Assembly: GCF_900155965.1 (NCBI RefSeq)
Contig: NZ_FTMG01000001.1
Coordinates: 186,001-250,000, forward strand
Length of the DNA: 64,000 bases
From: Mucilaginibacter lappiensis
Lineage (GTDB): Bacteria > Bacteroidota > Bacteroidia > Sphingobacteriales > Sphingobacteriaceae
Direction: 5' to 3'
In this document: one piece after another, positions 36,716 through 45,390 of the stretch
Layout of the letters: each line of letters starts with the position of its first letter
Numbering within the stretch: position 1 is the first letter of the stretch
Program-made: the position numbers and the translations under genes
Notes under the pieces: generated by a model
Seen by the model: only the letters and a program-made list of their open reading frames with translations
Databases searched by the model: none
What the model was told of the DNA's origin: nothing

Positions 36716-37444
36716 TTATAAGTAATTGATTACCATTTGCCGCCACGCACGAGCCTGGTGGGCTTCGTTGTCCCAGAGATACAATGAATTATTAATGCCT
36801 TTCTCCGTTAATAAATGACTTAATGTGTAGTTGTTATCCAATAAAACATCCTCCTTCCCTACTGCCAAAACTATACACAGTTGTCTTAGCATTTCCAATT
36901 TACTTTCATCTGTTAAATTAGGAATATATTGTAATGGCATGTTAAAATAAACATTCTCATCCCAATAGCCCTCTAACAAATCTTCATAATGTCCTATTTT
37001 AGTTGCAAGATCATACCTGCCACTCATGCCAACTACTTTATTAAATATACCGGGATGCCTTAATGATATGTTTACCGCATGATAAGCTCCCAAACTACAA
37101 CCCGCCGCAATTTTAAATGAGTTGGGGTTTTTAATATCTATATATGGCACAACTTCTTCGAGGATGTACTGCTCATATTGTATATGCCTTAATATTTTTA
37201 CCGAAGGGTGAAACCATGAGCTATAAAAGCTTTCCGTATCGCAGCTATCAACACAATAAACCTGAATATATCCGTTTTCGATTTTATGACGCAGTGACTC
37301 GATTACACGCCAGTTTTCGTAATCATAAAACCGGCCCATTCTTGCAGGGAAAAACAGAACAGAGGCGCCGCTATAGCCAAATATCAGCATCTCCATATTT
37401 CTCTGAAGAACCGGGCTATACCATCGCGTGTATTCTCTGTTCAT
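36716..37444 (-). CDS. Esterase-family alpha/beta hydrolase
   Basis: This 242-residue protein resembles the putative esterase (esterase D-like, PF00756-type) family. It begins MNREYTRWYSPVLQRNMEML and includes LFFPARMGRFYDYENW, and the nucleophile elbow is GCSLGAYHA with Ser117. No signal peptide is seen, so it is probably cytoplasmic. It lies 32 bases after the SGNH hydrolase gene and on the same strand, so the two may be co-transcribed. The substrate is unknown: feruloyl, acetyl or other short esters are all possible. It precedes but is probably not part of the sigma-led PUL operon. Confidence 0.82.
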   Translation of the reverse strand: MNREYTRWYSPVLQRNMEMLIFGYSGASVLFFPARMGRFYDYENWRVIESLRHKIENGYIQVYCVDSCDTESFYSSWFHPSVKILRHIQYEQYILEEVVPYIDIKNPNSFKIAAGCSLGAYHAVNISLRHPGIFNKVVGMSGRYDLATKIGHYEDLLEGYWDENVYFNMPLQYIPNLTDESKLEMLRQLCIVLAVGKEDVLLDNNYTLSHLLTEKGINNSLYLWDNEAHQARAWRQMVINYL

Positions 37445-37476
37445 ACTATATGCAAGATGCCTCTATGTTATGATAT

Positions 37477-38088
37477 TTATATTAATTCTGCATGAAAGTT
37501 CTCCGAAAGGCGGGCGTAAATAGCTTGTTTCCACAGAGCATACCCCTTTTTACTTAGATGAAGGCCATCTGCCTGAAAGTATTCTTTATCAGGATATCCA
37601 TCCTTATTCAGCATCTTATTATATATATTGATGAATTTCCAGTTATCATCCCGTTTGATAATCTCATTCTCAATAATATTATTGGTATATCTAAGCGAAT
37701 TAATGAGATCCCAGCGTGCTATACTGGGTTTTATGGATACATAATAACAAGGAATAGCATCAAATCTTTGCGCTATCTGATTAGCGAGTTGTTCAAAAAA
37801 AATAAATATTTCTTCGGGATGTCTTCCATCGCCCAGGTCATTATCACCTGCGTATACAACAATAGATTTAGCATCATAAGGAGCAACGATACGATCAAAA
37901 AACCAGGAGCAGGCAGCAAGTGTTGAACCGCCAAAACCCAAATTAGCCGGCTTAAATGGCTTAAAATCGTCAAATAACGTATCCCATAACCTTATCGACG
38001 AGCTTCCATAAAACAGCGTTGATGGTTCATATATCAACTTCAACCTTTCTTTCTCAAGTCCTTTAACCTCTTCTTCGTACCAATACAT
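37477..38088 (-). CDS. SGNH/GDSL-family hydrolase
   Basis: This is a roughly 203-residue SGNH hydrolase when started at ATG 38088 (MYWYEEEVKGLEKERLKLIY). A longer frame opens at 38160 but adds a hydrophobic, unconserved leader. Block I is LFYGSSSIRLW (Ser in residues 29-31), block III is VVYAGDNDLGDG and block V is ADGLHLSKKGYALW, giving the Ser/Asn/Asp-His catalytic set. Such enzymes remove acetyl or acyl groups from sugars or lipids. The adjacent esterase suggests a small deacylation unit. Substrate cannot be stated. Confidence 0.84.
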   Translation of the reverse strand: MYWYEEEVKGLEKERLKLIYEPSTLFYGSSSIRLWDTLFDDFKPFKPANLGFGGSTLAACSWFFDRIVAPYDAKSIVVYAGDNDLGDGRHPEEIFIFFEQLANQIAQRFDAIPCYYVSIKPSIARWDLINSLRYTNNIIENEIIKRDDNWKFINIYNKMLNKDGYPDKEYFQADGLHLSKKGYALWKQAIYARLSENFHAELI

Positions 38089-38207
38089 ACACTTAGCTAT
38101 AATATAGGGATAAAAGTATAAAATTACAGCTAAATGCCAAGATATGCCGGAACATTGCACCTCATTTATTATTTCGAGCAGAGTAAAGTGGTCATTATAA
38201 TCCCCCT

Positions 38208-39296
38208 TTACTTTCCTGTACCATTGTTCAGGGTATTATTGAATGCAGGGTTTAATCGAAAATATTTACTTCCTTCTTCAAAATTCACCACGTAATCAGA
38301 TTTAAAATGGGTGCTCTTTAAATAATAATCAGTAGTTATAATTTGCGCCCCGGAATTGCAGGCCGCAATAAAATCAGTTTTATCATTTGTACGGGCCTGC
38401 TCAGTATCCGAGTCGGCACGGGTACGGATGATGTAGCCTTTTTTAACCAAGTCTTTTATTTCAGGATCCTTAGGATTATTTCTGATCATCATGGCAGCCT
38501 CAGGATTGCCGGGATCTGTATTAGTAAATAAAACCCGGCCCTTTAAGGATGGATGGCCTTTGATATATAAATCCCTGTCTTCCTTGGTATTATCCATTAT
38601 AAATACAAATTTACCACGTGCTGCTTTTAATTTTGGCCAGTTGCCATGCAATACCGCGCTTTCCAATGTCGCGTATTTACCTCTGATCATGTCTGGAGTT
38701 ATCAGGCTATTCCCTAAACCATCCCGAATATTTTTATCCAACTCATCAAGGGTTTGTTCTGTGAACTTTTCCGGAGCAGTTCGGTTCGGATCTTTTGGGG
38801 TTTCATCCTTAGGTTCCAAAGTTATAAAGATTGGGTTATGATCAGGATGAGCATCCGACCATGTTTTTAGCTGTTTTAAACCATCTTTAAAAGTTAAACA
38901 ATGACTGCGAAAATCAAGATCAATGATATGAAATACCTTAAAGCCGGGTTGTTTCATTTCACTTTCGGGATCAAACGGCGGTTGATCTTTCACCCAATCC
39001 AAACCCTTCGGGTGTGCATACTTACCGCCTTTTGAATCAGCGTAAACATCAATTTCTAAATTTAAAAGCCCCATGTTCAATTGATCTGATAAACCAATGT
39101 GCTCGTAATCGATCTTTTCTGCTGCTTCGGGATTTTGTTTTTGAAAAGCCTTAAACAGGGTTGGATAAATAGCTTCTTTATAGCTATTATGCGATCCTAT
39201 TACCTGTATTTTATTCATAGGCACATTGTCATCACCATCACTCCACTGGCGCAGAGGTAAAATCAATATCAAAAGTACACTTAATAGGGTTTTCAT
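38208..39296 (-). CDS. Ca2+-dependent phosphatidylinositol phospholipase C-like protein
   Basis: This 362-residue protein has a short signal sequence (MKTLLSVLLILILPLRQWSD). The catalytic half has VIGSHNSYKEA with His36, then LEIDVYADSKGG and KVFHIIDLDFRSHCLTF, as in the bacterial Ca2+-dependent PI-PLC group within the GDPD/PLC barrel superfamily. Length is normal for that group. It should be exported and cleave a phosphoinositol or glycerophosphoinositol-type bond. It stands alone, 119 bases upstream of the SGNH gene and divergent from the nucleoside phosphorylase. Its physiological substrate is not evident; scavenging of inositol phospholipids or GPI-type glycans is a guess. Confidence 0.87.
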   Translation of the reverse strand: MKTLLSVLLILILPLRQWSDGDDNVPMNKIQVIGSHNSYKEAIYPTLFKAFQKQNPEAAEKIDYEHIGLSDQLNMGLLNLEIDVYADSKGGKYAHPKGLDWVKDQPPFDPESEMKQPGFKVFHIIDLDFRSHCLTFKDGLKQLKTWSDAHPDHNPIFITLEPKDETPKDPNRTAPEKFTEQTLDELDKNIRDGLGNSLITPDMIRGKYATLESAVLHGNWPKLKAARGKFVFIMDNTKEDRDLYIKGHPSLKGRVLFTNTDPGNPEAAMMIRNNPKDPEIKDLVKKGYIIRTRADSDTEQARTNDKTDFIAACNSGAQIITTDYYLKSTHFKSDYVVNFEEGSKYFRLNPAFNNTLNNGTGK

Positions 39297-39527
39297 ATTT
39301 ATTACAGAGTTGTTATTTGCTTTAGCAATTTACGATGATATACTTTATTAAGGTAGTATAACCCAAGTTAAAAATTACACCAAAATTGCTCCTCTTATAT
39401 TTCATTTAGATTAACTGTTCATTAACAATAATAATAACTAAAGGTTGTGGGATGTGATATTAACCTCGGCACTATAACGCCCTACTGATTTTATTTAATT
39501 AATTTTAAACAACCAATAACAAACCGA

Positions 39528-40406
39528 GTGGAAAGAATTTCAGAAACCGATCTTATTTTAAATGATGATGGTAGTATTTACCATTTAAACCTCCTTCCGG
39601 AAGACATAAGCGACACCATTATTTTAGTTGGCGACCCCGATAGAGTGCCCAAGGTTAGTCGTTTTTTTGACACTATAGAATTTAAAAAAGGTAAGCGTGA
39701 GTTTATTACCCATACGGGTCGCATTGGAAGCAAACGTCTTACGGTTATTTCAACAGGTATAGGTACCGATAATATAGACATAGTTTTAAATGAACTGGAT
39801 GCTCTTGTAAATATTGATCTTAGAACACGTTCTATTCATCCTCAACTTCGCAGTATCGATATTATTCGTATCGGTACTTCCGGCGCAGTACAACCAGATA
39901 TTCCTATTGATAGTCTGTTGATATCATCCGGTGCTTTTGGTTTTGACGTGCTTATGCATTTTTATGAACACCAGCTAAATGAGAAAGATGGACAGCTTTT
40001 ACAAGAATTTCATAAACATACAACCCACTCCCACTTAAATCTTAAACCCTATTATGCACCGGCAGGAAAAAAACTGCTCAAACAATTGGGAAACATAGCT
40101 TCGCACGGCATAACACTTACCGCTCCCGGCTTTTATTCGCCTCAAGGAAGGCAGGTACGGGCAAAATCATCAACGCCAAATCTTTTATCCCTCCTCTCGT
40201 CCTTTAAAAGCTCAAATGGCTCGTTAATTACTAATCTGGAAATGGAAACCGCCGGAATATATGGCCTTGCCGCTTGCTTGGGTCACCAGGCACTCTCATT
40301 TAATGTTATTCTTGCTAACCGTTCAACAAACCAGTTCAGTAATAATCCGCTTAATGTAATGGATCACTTTATCGAATTGATATTAAATACTATCGCCAAA
40401 ACTTAA
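39528..40406 (+). CDS. Nucleoside phosphorylase (uridine phosphorylase-like)
   Basis: This 292-residue protein of the PNP/UDP phosphorylase superfamily begins with GTG (MERISETDLILNDDGSIYHLN). The motifs TIILVGDPDRVPKV, STGIGTDNIDIVLNEL, IRIGTSGAVQ and TNLEMETAGIYGLAACLGH give the phosphate and nucleoside pocket. The enzyme splits nucleosides with phosphate in cytoplasmic salvage. It is transcribed alone, divergent from the PI-PLC gene, with a 231-base AT-rich spacer. Substrate choice between uridine and other nucleosides is not certain from these motifs. Confidence 0.9.
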   Translation: MERISETDLILNDDGSIYHLNLLPEDISDTIILVGDPDRVPKVSRFFDTIEFKKGKREFITHTGRIGSKRLTVISTGIGTDNIDIVLNELDALVNIDLRTRSIHPQLRSIDIIRIGTSGAVQPDIPIDSLLISSGAFGFDVLMHFYEHQLNEKDGQLLQEFHKHTTHSHLNLKPYYAPAGKKLLKQLGNIASHGITLTAPGFYSPQGRQVRAKSSTPNLLSLLSSFKSSNGSLITNLEMETAGIYGLAACLGHQALSFNVILANRSTNQFSNNPLNVMDHFIELILNTIAKT

Positions 40407-40435
40407 TTCATGAATATGTATTAAAAGTGGACAGA

Positions 40436-41065
40436 TTATAATTTCTCTCTTTCAAAAAATTGCTGTATAGTATCCGGTGTTGTCATTAAAAATGTTTGTA
40501 TACCTAATTTTTGCGCAGCTGCTAAATGTTGAGGACTATCATCAATAAACAGTGTTTCAGATGGATTAAGGTTATTTTCGTTTAACACCATCTCAAAAAT
40601 TGCGGGTTCGGGCTTACGTTTACCTGTTAAATGGGAGTAGTAAGTTTTTTCAAAAATATGCTCGTTACTATCAAACCCAAAGCCAGTTTTCAGATAGTTC
40701 ATAATATATTCGTAATGGATTTCGTTGATATTACTTAACAAAAAAGTACGGTACTTATCTTTTAAACCTAGCAATAATTCATGGTTTCCGGACTCAATTC
40801 CGACCAGCATGCTGTTCCAGGCTGCATTAATTTGATCATTAGTAAGCTCAGAATTACCCGTTTTTTGTCTGATATAATCTCTGAATTGATCGGCAGTGAC
40901 CTCTCCTCTATCAAATTTGTCAAAAATTTCATCTTGTTGTTTATGCCCAAAAAAATCAGCAGCATTATTGATACCCAACTCTTTCCAAGCTGCTTGACCC
41001 CTTAAAAAGTTAAGACTAAATATAACGTTACCGTAATCGAAGATGATATTTTTAATGTTTTCCAT
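40436..41065 (-). CDS. HAD-family (subclass IA) phosphatase
   Basis: This 209-residue protein uses ATG 41065 (MENIKNIIFDYGNVIF), which places the nucleophile Asp10 at the normal distance from the N-terminus; the longer frame adds 16 unconserved residues. Motif II is TFLLSNINEIHYEY, and motifs III/IV are KRKPEPAIFEM and LFIDDSPQHLAAAQKLG. It fits the HAD-IA/YihX-like group that dephosphorylates small sugar phosphates or nucleotides. The gene is convergent with the nucleoside phosphorylase (29-base gap) and divergent from the tRNA. Confidence 0.9.
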   Translation of the reverse strand: MENIKNIIFDYGNVIFSLNFLRGQAAWKELGINNAADFFGHKQQDEIFDKFDRGEVTADQFRDYIRQKTGNSELTNDQINAAWNSMLVGIESGNHELLLGLKDKYRTFLLSNINEIHYEYIMNYLKTGFGFDSNEHIFEKTYYSHLTGKRKPEPAIFEMVLNENNLNPSETLFIDDSPQHLAAAQKLGIQTFLMTTPDTIQQFFEREKL

Positions 41066-41129
41066 AAAAGCGTTTTGTAATTTGACGGCAAATATGTAAA
41101 ATTGCACCCGCAAACAAAAACAAATAACC

Positions 41130-41203
41130 GCGCCTATAGCTCAGTCGGTTAGAGTAGAAGACTCATAATCTTTTGGTCCCTGGTTCGAGCCCAGGTGGGC
41201 GCA
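41130..41203 (+). tRNA. tRNA-Met (anticodon CAT)
   Basis: A full cloverleaf is present. Acceptor GCGCCTA pairs with TGGGCGC, followed by discriminator A; the D arm is GCTC/GAGT, the anticodon stem GAAGA/TCTTT with loop CTCATAA, and the T arm CCTGG-TTCGAGC-CCAGG. CCA is not encoded. Anticodon CAT means elongator or initiator Met, or Ile2 if the C is lysidinylated. The acceptor begins with a paired G-C, which argues against a classical initiator. I favour elongator Met. Confidence 0.93.
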
Positions 41204-41233
41204 CAAGGCTTAACACTTAAAGCAAAGCCGGAA

Positions 41234-41265
41234 CCGGCGGGGAAAGATTTCTCCGCCGGTTTTTA
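41234..41265 (+). terminator. Rho-independent terminator after the tRNA
   Basis: CCGGCGG at 41234-41240 pairs with CCGCCGG at 41253-41259 and is followed by a run of T (TTTTTA). It lies 30 bases after the tRNA end and is a textbook intrinsic terminator for it. Confidence 0.88.
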
Positions 41266-41292
41266 TTTCTTCCCATTTAATCCGTAACAATG

Positions 41293-41343
41293 ATGCAATT
41301 ACATTCTAATCTTGTGTATATATGCAACAAAATTCTAATCTTG
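41293..41343 (+). repeat. Two-copy direct repeat upstream of TIR gene 1
   Basis: ATGCAA, four variable bases, then ATTCTAATCTTG occurs at 41293-41314 and again at 41322-41343, with a period of 29 bases. Eighteen of 22 positions match exactly. The second copy ends 49 bases before the TIR gene start, so it may be a regulator site. No third copy is seen, which argues against a CRISPR-like or larger tandem array. Confidence 0.7.
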
Positions 41344-41392
41344 AAATTTTTACCGAAAGACCAACATAGTAAACCAATAGGAAAAAAAACAG

Positions 41393-42538
41393 ATGTTCAA
41401 TAAAGTATTCATCGCTCATGCCAAGGAAGACATCGAACAAGCCAAGAGCTTGTTTGAATATCTCAACAAATCTACACCATTCAAACCTTGGCTGGACAAA
41501 GAAAACCTATTGCCGGGCCATAACTGGCGTGAAGAAATCAATCAGGCGCTTCGGCTCGCTGATTTTATTATTATTCTGTTTTCAAAAATTGCCATAACAA
41601 AAACCGGTTATATACAGAAGGAATTCAAGCTCGCTTTAGATTATTTTGAACAACGACCCGAAGACAGTATCTATATTATACCTGTTCTAACCGATAATTG
41701 TACAATTCCGGAAAAATTTGCCAAATATCAATGGGTAGACTTAAACGACTGGGATGCGTATAACCAAATTCACGCTTCACTGCGACAACAACGGGACATC
41801 TATCTAAAAACGGAGATGCTCAAGATTGCCCAAAATCTGTCTTACGAGTATACCAGCCATAACCTGGAGGAAACCCTCGGGGATACGATATTTCATAAAA
41901 TCAGCATCAGCTATCCTCAATTTACCAAGACTACTATCAAAAGCCTTTTACATCTCAATACTTACATCCTAGCCGATGTTTACCGAATGTATAATGGATT
42001 TCTTCATATCAGCCCACTTAACGAACCAAACGGTAACCCTAACCATCCCGGTAACGAGAGCCGAACGAATTACAATTTTGAACTGATCACGCCTGGAATG
42101 ATCAGTCTCACCGTCTATAATTACAGTTATATCGGCGGCTTACATGGTAATTATGGCACTGTTGGAATGAACTTTCGGCTCAATCCACTATTGGAAGTGT
42201 ATCTCAAAGAAATTTTGGATTATCAAGACGAAATCCTGCTGTTATTCGCGCAGCTCTGTAAATCAAAACTTCTTGAGCGAGCATCTGAGGTGTTTGACGT
42301 AAATGACGAAAACGAATTCTTTTTAAAGAACTTCGATGAACAGATCAATTGGGAATTTCTTGGTAACTTTTATGTTGGCGATAAAACACTCACGGTTATA
42401 TTTGTGCCCTATCAGGTTACCGCTTATTCATACGGGCAACACGAAATCACTGTAACATTTGAAGAAGTACGAAAAGTTTGTGGCAGCCTGATCGGTCTAG
42501 ATTGGCTTGAATCCCTGATACTTCCTGTCAAGGCTTGA
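41393..42538 (+). CDS. TIR domain-DUF3298 fusion protein 1
   Basis: This 381-residue cytoplasmic protein begins with a TIR_2-type domain (about 1-135) with VFIAHAKEDIEQAKSLFEYL and WLDKENLLPGHNW. TGYIQKEFKLAL has Glu77 at the position of the catalytic Glu of TIR NADases. A linker (about 136-165) leads to a C-terminal DUF3298/RsiV-like domain (about 165-375), recognised by YIGGLHGN (His251), MNFRLNPLLEVYLKEIL and the final VPYQVTAYSYGQHEITV. DUF3298 in RsiV is part of a lysozyme-sensing ectodomain, but no signal peptide or membrane helix is present here. Its paralogue is encoded convergently. A cell-death or NAD+-depleting immune effector is the likely role, by inference. Confidence 0.85.
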   Translation: MFNKVFIAHAKEDIEQAKSLFEYLNKSTPFKPWLDKENLLPGHNWREEINQALRLADFIIILFSKIAITKTGYIQKEFKLALDYFEQRPEDSIYIIPVLTDNCTIPEKFAKYQWVDLNDWDAYNQIHASLRQQRDIYLKTEMLKIAQNLSYEYTSHNLEETLGDTIFHKISISYPQFTKTTIKSLLHLNTYILADVYRMYNGFLHISPLNEPNGNPNHPGNESRTNYNFELITPGMISLTVYNYSYIGGLHGNYGTVGMNFRLNPLLEVYLKEILDYQDEILLLFAQLCKSKLLERASEVFDVNDENEFFLKNFDEQINWEFLGNFYVGDKTLTVIFVPYQVTAYSYGQHEITVTFEEVRKVCGSLIGLDWLESLILPVKA

Positions 42539-43604
42539 TCCGCAAGTCCAGTTTGTTCAAAGGGATATCTATATTGGCAGCGCCCTGAAAGGCATGAGGT
42601 AATAAATTGTTGGACATTAACCTCAACAAATCCGAATTAAAGACAAAATCCATGTCTTTGGCACCCCAATTCTCAAATTCGTCCCGGATGCGGGCAATCA
42701 GATGTCCGTCCTCCTCTTTTAAATATTCGTTGGTATACTTACCATATACGTCAATCACAAAGTCATTGATATTGTCGAATTTTACTACATCACTTAATGT
42801 CAATTTTCTAACAGGATTAAATGAAAAGTTTTTTGTCTCAATGCGGTGATTTGGGTGCGGCCCACCCCAATAAGAGCTAATATGTAAAATTAAACTAAGA
42901 TACCGCTCGGAAATAAAATGGATTTCATAATAACTCGAGAAATATAAATGGCCTTTTAAATGCTCCGGCAATACGGCATAAGTATCCTTTTCGCTCATAA
43001 ACGTTGAATAGGTACTCATCTGATCCATTATAGCATGTTGAATGAATGTATTAACATACTCTGCATTAAAAAACGGATTTTGAGGAAATTGCGGAAACTC
43101 TACACTGCTTTTAATATTTAGTCCCGCAGGAAGATCCAACGGCAAAGTTTTGGTATAGTGTGTATCTAAGAGATCTTTGACGTAAGCATTTTTAAGATAT
43201 TCCACTCTTTGGGCGTCAAGTGCCTTAAGGATATCCTCAAAAGCACTTTCCCCATCATAGCGTACCCACTGAAATTTATTCAAACTATCCGGCACCTCGC
43301 AATCGTCGATCAGCACCGGGATAATATAAATGTCCGATTCCAGTTTGATTTCCCAATTCTGTAAGGCCAACCGATATTCCCTTTGGATATAACCGCGTTT
43401 AGAAACCGAAGTGGCTGACAGCAGCAATATTATGAAATCAGCTTCTCTGAAAGCTTTGCGGATTGCATTATCCCAATTGGAACCTGCCAACAGTTTTTTC
43501 TTGTCCAACCAGGGATTATAGTGATTACGTTGCAAAAAATCATAAAGTTCGCTCGCAAACTTGATGTCCTCTTTCGCGTAGCTGATAAACACTTTCCTAT
43601 ACAT
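42528..43604 (-). CDS. TIR domain-DUF3298 fusion protein 2
   Basis: This 358-residue paralogue of the convergent neighbour starts at ATG 43604 (MYRKVFISYAKEDIKF); an upstream in-frame extension is not conserved. The TIR domain keeps WLDKKKLLAGSNW and RGYIQREYRLAL with Glu76. The C-terminal DUF3298-like domain has YWGGPHPN (His250), NFSFNPVRKLTLSDVV and LLPHAFQGAANIDIPL. Sequence identity to protein 1 is clear in the TIR half and weaker in the C-terminal half, suggesting that the sensor part diverged faster. Its last 11 bases overlap the other gene's 3' end. No signal peptide or membrane helix is visible. Confidence 0.85.
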   Translation of the reverse strand: MYRKVFISYAKEDIKFASELYDFLQRNHYNPWLDKKKLLAGSNWDNAIRKAFREADFIILLLSATSVSKRGYIQREYRLALQNWEIKLESDIYIIPVLIDDCEVPDSLNKFQWVRYDGESAFEDILKALDAQRVEYLKNAYVKDLLDTHYTKTLPLDLPAGLNIKSSVEFPQFPQNPFFNAEYVNTFIQHAIMDQMSTYSTFMSEKDTYAVLPEHLKGHLYFSSYYEIHFISERYLSLILHISSYWGGPHPNHRIETKNFSFNPVRKLTLSDVVKFDNINDFVIDVYGKYTNEYLKEEDGHLIARIRDEFENWGAKDMDFVFNSDLLRLMSNNLLPHAFQGAANIDIPLNKLDLRIKP

Positions 43605-43919
43605 AATATTTAAAGTGGCAATATCGCACATCATTTTGAAACACAACAAAAATATCCTAAATATTTATCACCTATTACAATAATAATATGATGCAACAGC
43701 TGCTCCCTTAGGTTCATCATAATCTCTCAAAAGGTTTGCAACAAGCTTCATATCATCCAAAAGATAGCAGAAAAACCGCACATTTTGGCATCCAAGATAA
43801 AAGGTTACTTTCCTTATTAAAATATTCTAACGTCATTTGGGTGTTTTTTAAAGCCATCATACTTTACGATCATCGGTTTTAATATTGATCAACTCTACTA
43901 ATCTGGCGTCCCAAACACT
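43605..43919. other. Intergenic region between TIR gene 2 and the isomerase-like gene
   Basis: These 315 bases separate the start of TIR gene 2 from the 3' end of the isomerase-like gene. They are AT-rich with many stops in all frames. I see no gene, repeat or copy of the tRNA 3' end. The TIR gene 2 promoter should be at the left edge. Confidence 0.5.
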
Positions 43920-45350
43920 TCAACAAACCTTTACCATATCCATGCCTAATATTTCGGATAGTTTTTTAAGCTTAGTACTGATATGTCCCACCCCTATGGC
44001 ACAATGATGAGCCGGCCCGTAACTATTCCAATCGTTAACAAATTTACGAGAGCCGATAGGAAATTTATATCTGCTGTTGGTATTGCCAATTTGAAGAATA
44101 GGTCCATCCACAGACTCACCTTCGGCAACCAGCATCATGAGTACGCCGTTCCCTTTTTCAAGAATGGAAAGACAAGTGACCGGCCCACATTTAACAGTCA
44201 TTTCAACAGAAAGCCCCTGTCCTACTTTACCATGGTAAACCTGTAAAGGCCTCACTTTGGTCCGACCCTCTGCAATGGCAATATGACCCGGACCATCGTG
44301 CCCCATCAAAACCACATCATCTTTGTAATCCATGGCGTAATACTCTGTAAAGGAACCACCTGCGCCAAAGCTATCCATGATCTTCATTGCCTGCGCGTTC
44401 TTTATTTCAAACTCACCTGCCACAGGTATACCATTTGCAGTAAGTAATGAGTTACCTAAAATAATAGAACTCATGGTCTCTTCATTATCAAGGTTACCGG
44501 TTCCTTTATGATAATAAGCAAATGCCCCTAGCTGATACCTGGCTATTAACCTATCCATAGCTACTGATGTTTTGGCGGCCCTTAACAATTCTGCATGTGA
44601 GCAGTCATCCTGTACGTCAAATTTCACATAAAACTCAGCCACACGTTCCTCTGCTTCGCCCTGGGTAACAGTATTCTTAATAGCAGTAAGCTCTTCTACC
44701 TCAATATGTTCAAAGTGACCGCCAAAATATTTTATTTGTAAGGTAAGGTCGGTATAGATATCCAGCATACCCGAGTAGTAGTTCCCCATGCACCCCATTC
44801 GATTATTTTGCATGATGTGTGCTACATTAGCGGCTTCCACCCATTCCATAATTTCCCTATGACTTTCTTCGTCATCTTCAAGCATACCTGTTACCTGGTG
44901 AAAATTAATACCGGTACGTTTAAAAACATTAGCTATCTCGGGTACTGGGCAAGCAGAACAATATCTTAACCAAACGCCTGTCATCATTGTACGATCATTT
45001 AGCTGATTAAAACTTTGATAATCAATACAAGCATCTGGAGAAAGATTGAGTACAATAACAGGTACATTTAGCTTTTGTACCACAGGTAGTACAGTTGAGG
45101 ATAGTGCATAAGTACCGACATACAAAAACACCATGTTCACATCTTCCTGCCTGAATTGCTTACCTGTTTCGAAAGATTTATTAACGGTGTCTACTATTCC
45201 GGCATTAATTACACGTACCGGCATATTGGTAAATTTTAAACACAATTTTTCCAGGCAGCCTTCTAAATAAGTTTTGAGTCCATCAAATTGCTCCCAATAA
45301 ACATCTAAACCTATTCCAAATACCCCGATAGTTAAGTTGCTGTTGATCAT
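43920..45350 (-). CDS. L-fucose/L-arabinose isomerase-family protein
   Basis: This 476-residue cytoplasmic protein has the layout of the fucose/arabinose isomerase superfamily. A Rossmann-like N-terminus (LTIGVFGIGLDVYWEQF) carries VNMVFLYVGTYALSSTVLPVV. The C-terminal half has EFEIKNAQAMKIMDSFGAGG and DVVLMGHDGPGHIAIAEG, which may supply metal ligands. It is encoded 40 bases after GH106 on the same strand, so it may process the sugar released by GH106 or GH39. True isomerase activity and substrate are uncertain; this branch is often annotated only as isomerase-like. Confidence 0.8.
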   Translation of the reverse strand: MINSNLTIGVFGIGLDVYWEQFDGLKTYLEGCLEKLCLKFTNMPVRVINAGIVDTVNKSFETGKQFRQEDVNMVFLYVGTYALSSTVLPVVQKLNVPVIVLNLSPDACIDYQSFNQLNDRTMMTGVWLRYCSACPVPEIANVFKRTGINFHQVTGMLEDDEESHREIMEWVEAANVAHIMQNNRMGCMGNYYSGMLDIYTDLTLQIKYFGGHFEHIEVEELTAIKNTVTQGEAEERVAEFYVKFDVQDDCSHAELLRAAKTSVAMDRLIARYQLGAFAYYHKGTGNLDNEETMSSIILGNSLLTANGIPVAGEFEIKNAQAMKIMDSFGAGGSFTEYYAMDYKDDVVLMGHDGPGHIAIAEGRTKVRPLQVYHGKVGQGLSVEMTVKCGPVTCLSILEKGNGVLMMLVAEGESVDGPILQIGNTNSRYKFPIGSRKFVNDWNSYGPAHHCAIGVGHISTKLKKLSEILGMDMVKVC

Positions 45351-45390
45351 ATTAGATTATGATATTACCTGTTGTAATATTTTATGAATA

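Noticed and set aside
41293..41343. CRISPR array
   Set aside because: Only two imperfect repeat units with a 29-base period are present, with 7-base spacing between units, and no cas genes are near.
41180..43919. Attachment-site duplication of the tRNA 3' end beyond the TIR genes
   Set aside because: I looked for the T-arm/acceptor end sequence in 43605-43919 and found no copy, and there is no integrase in the window.
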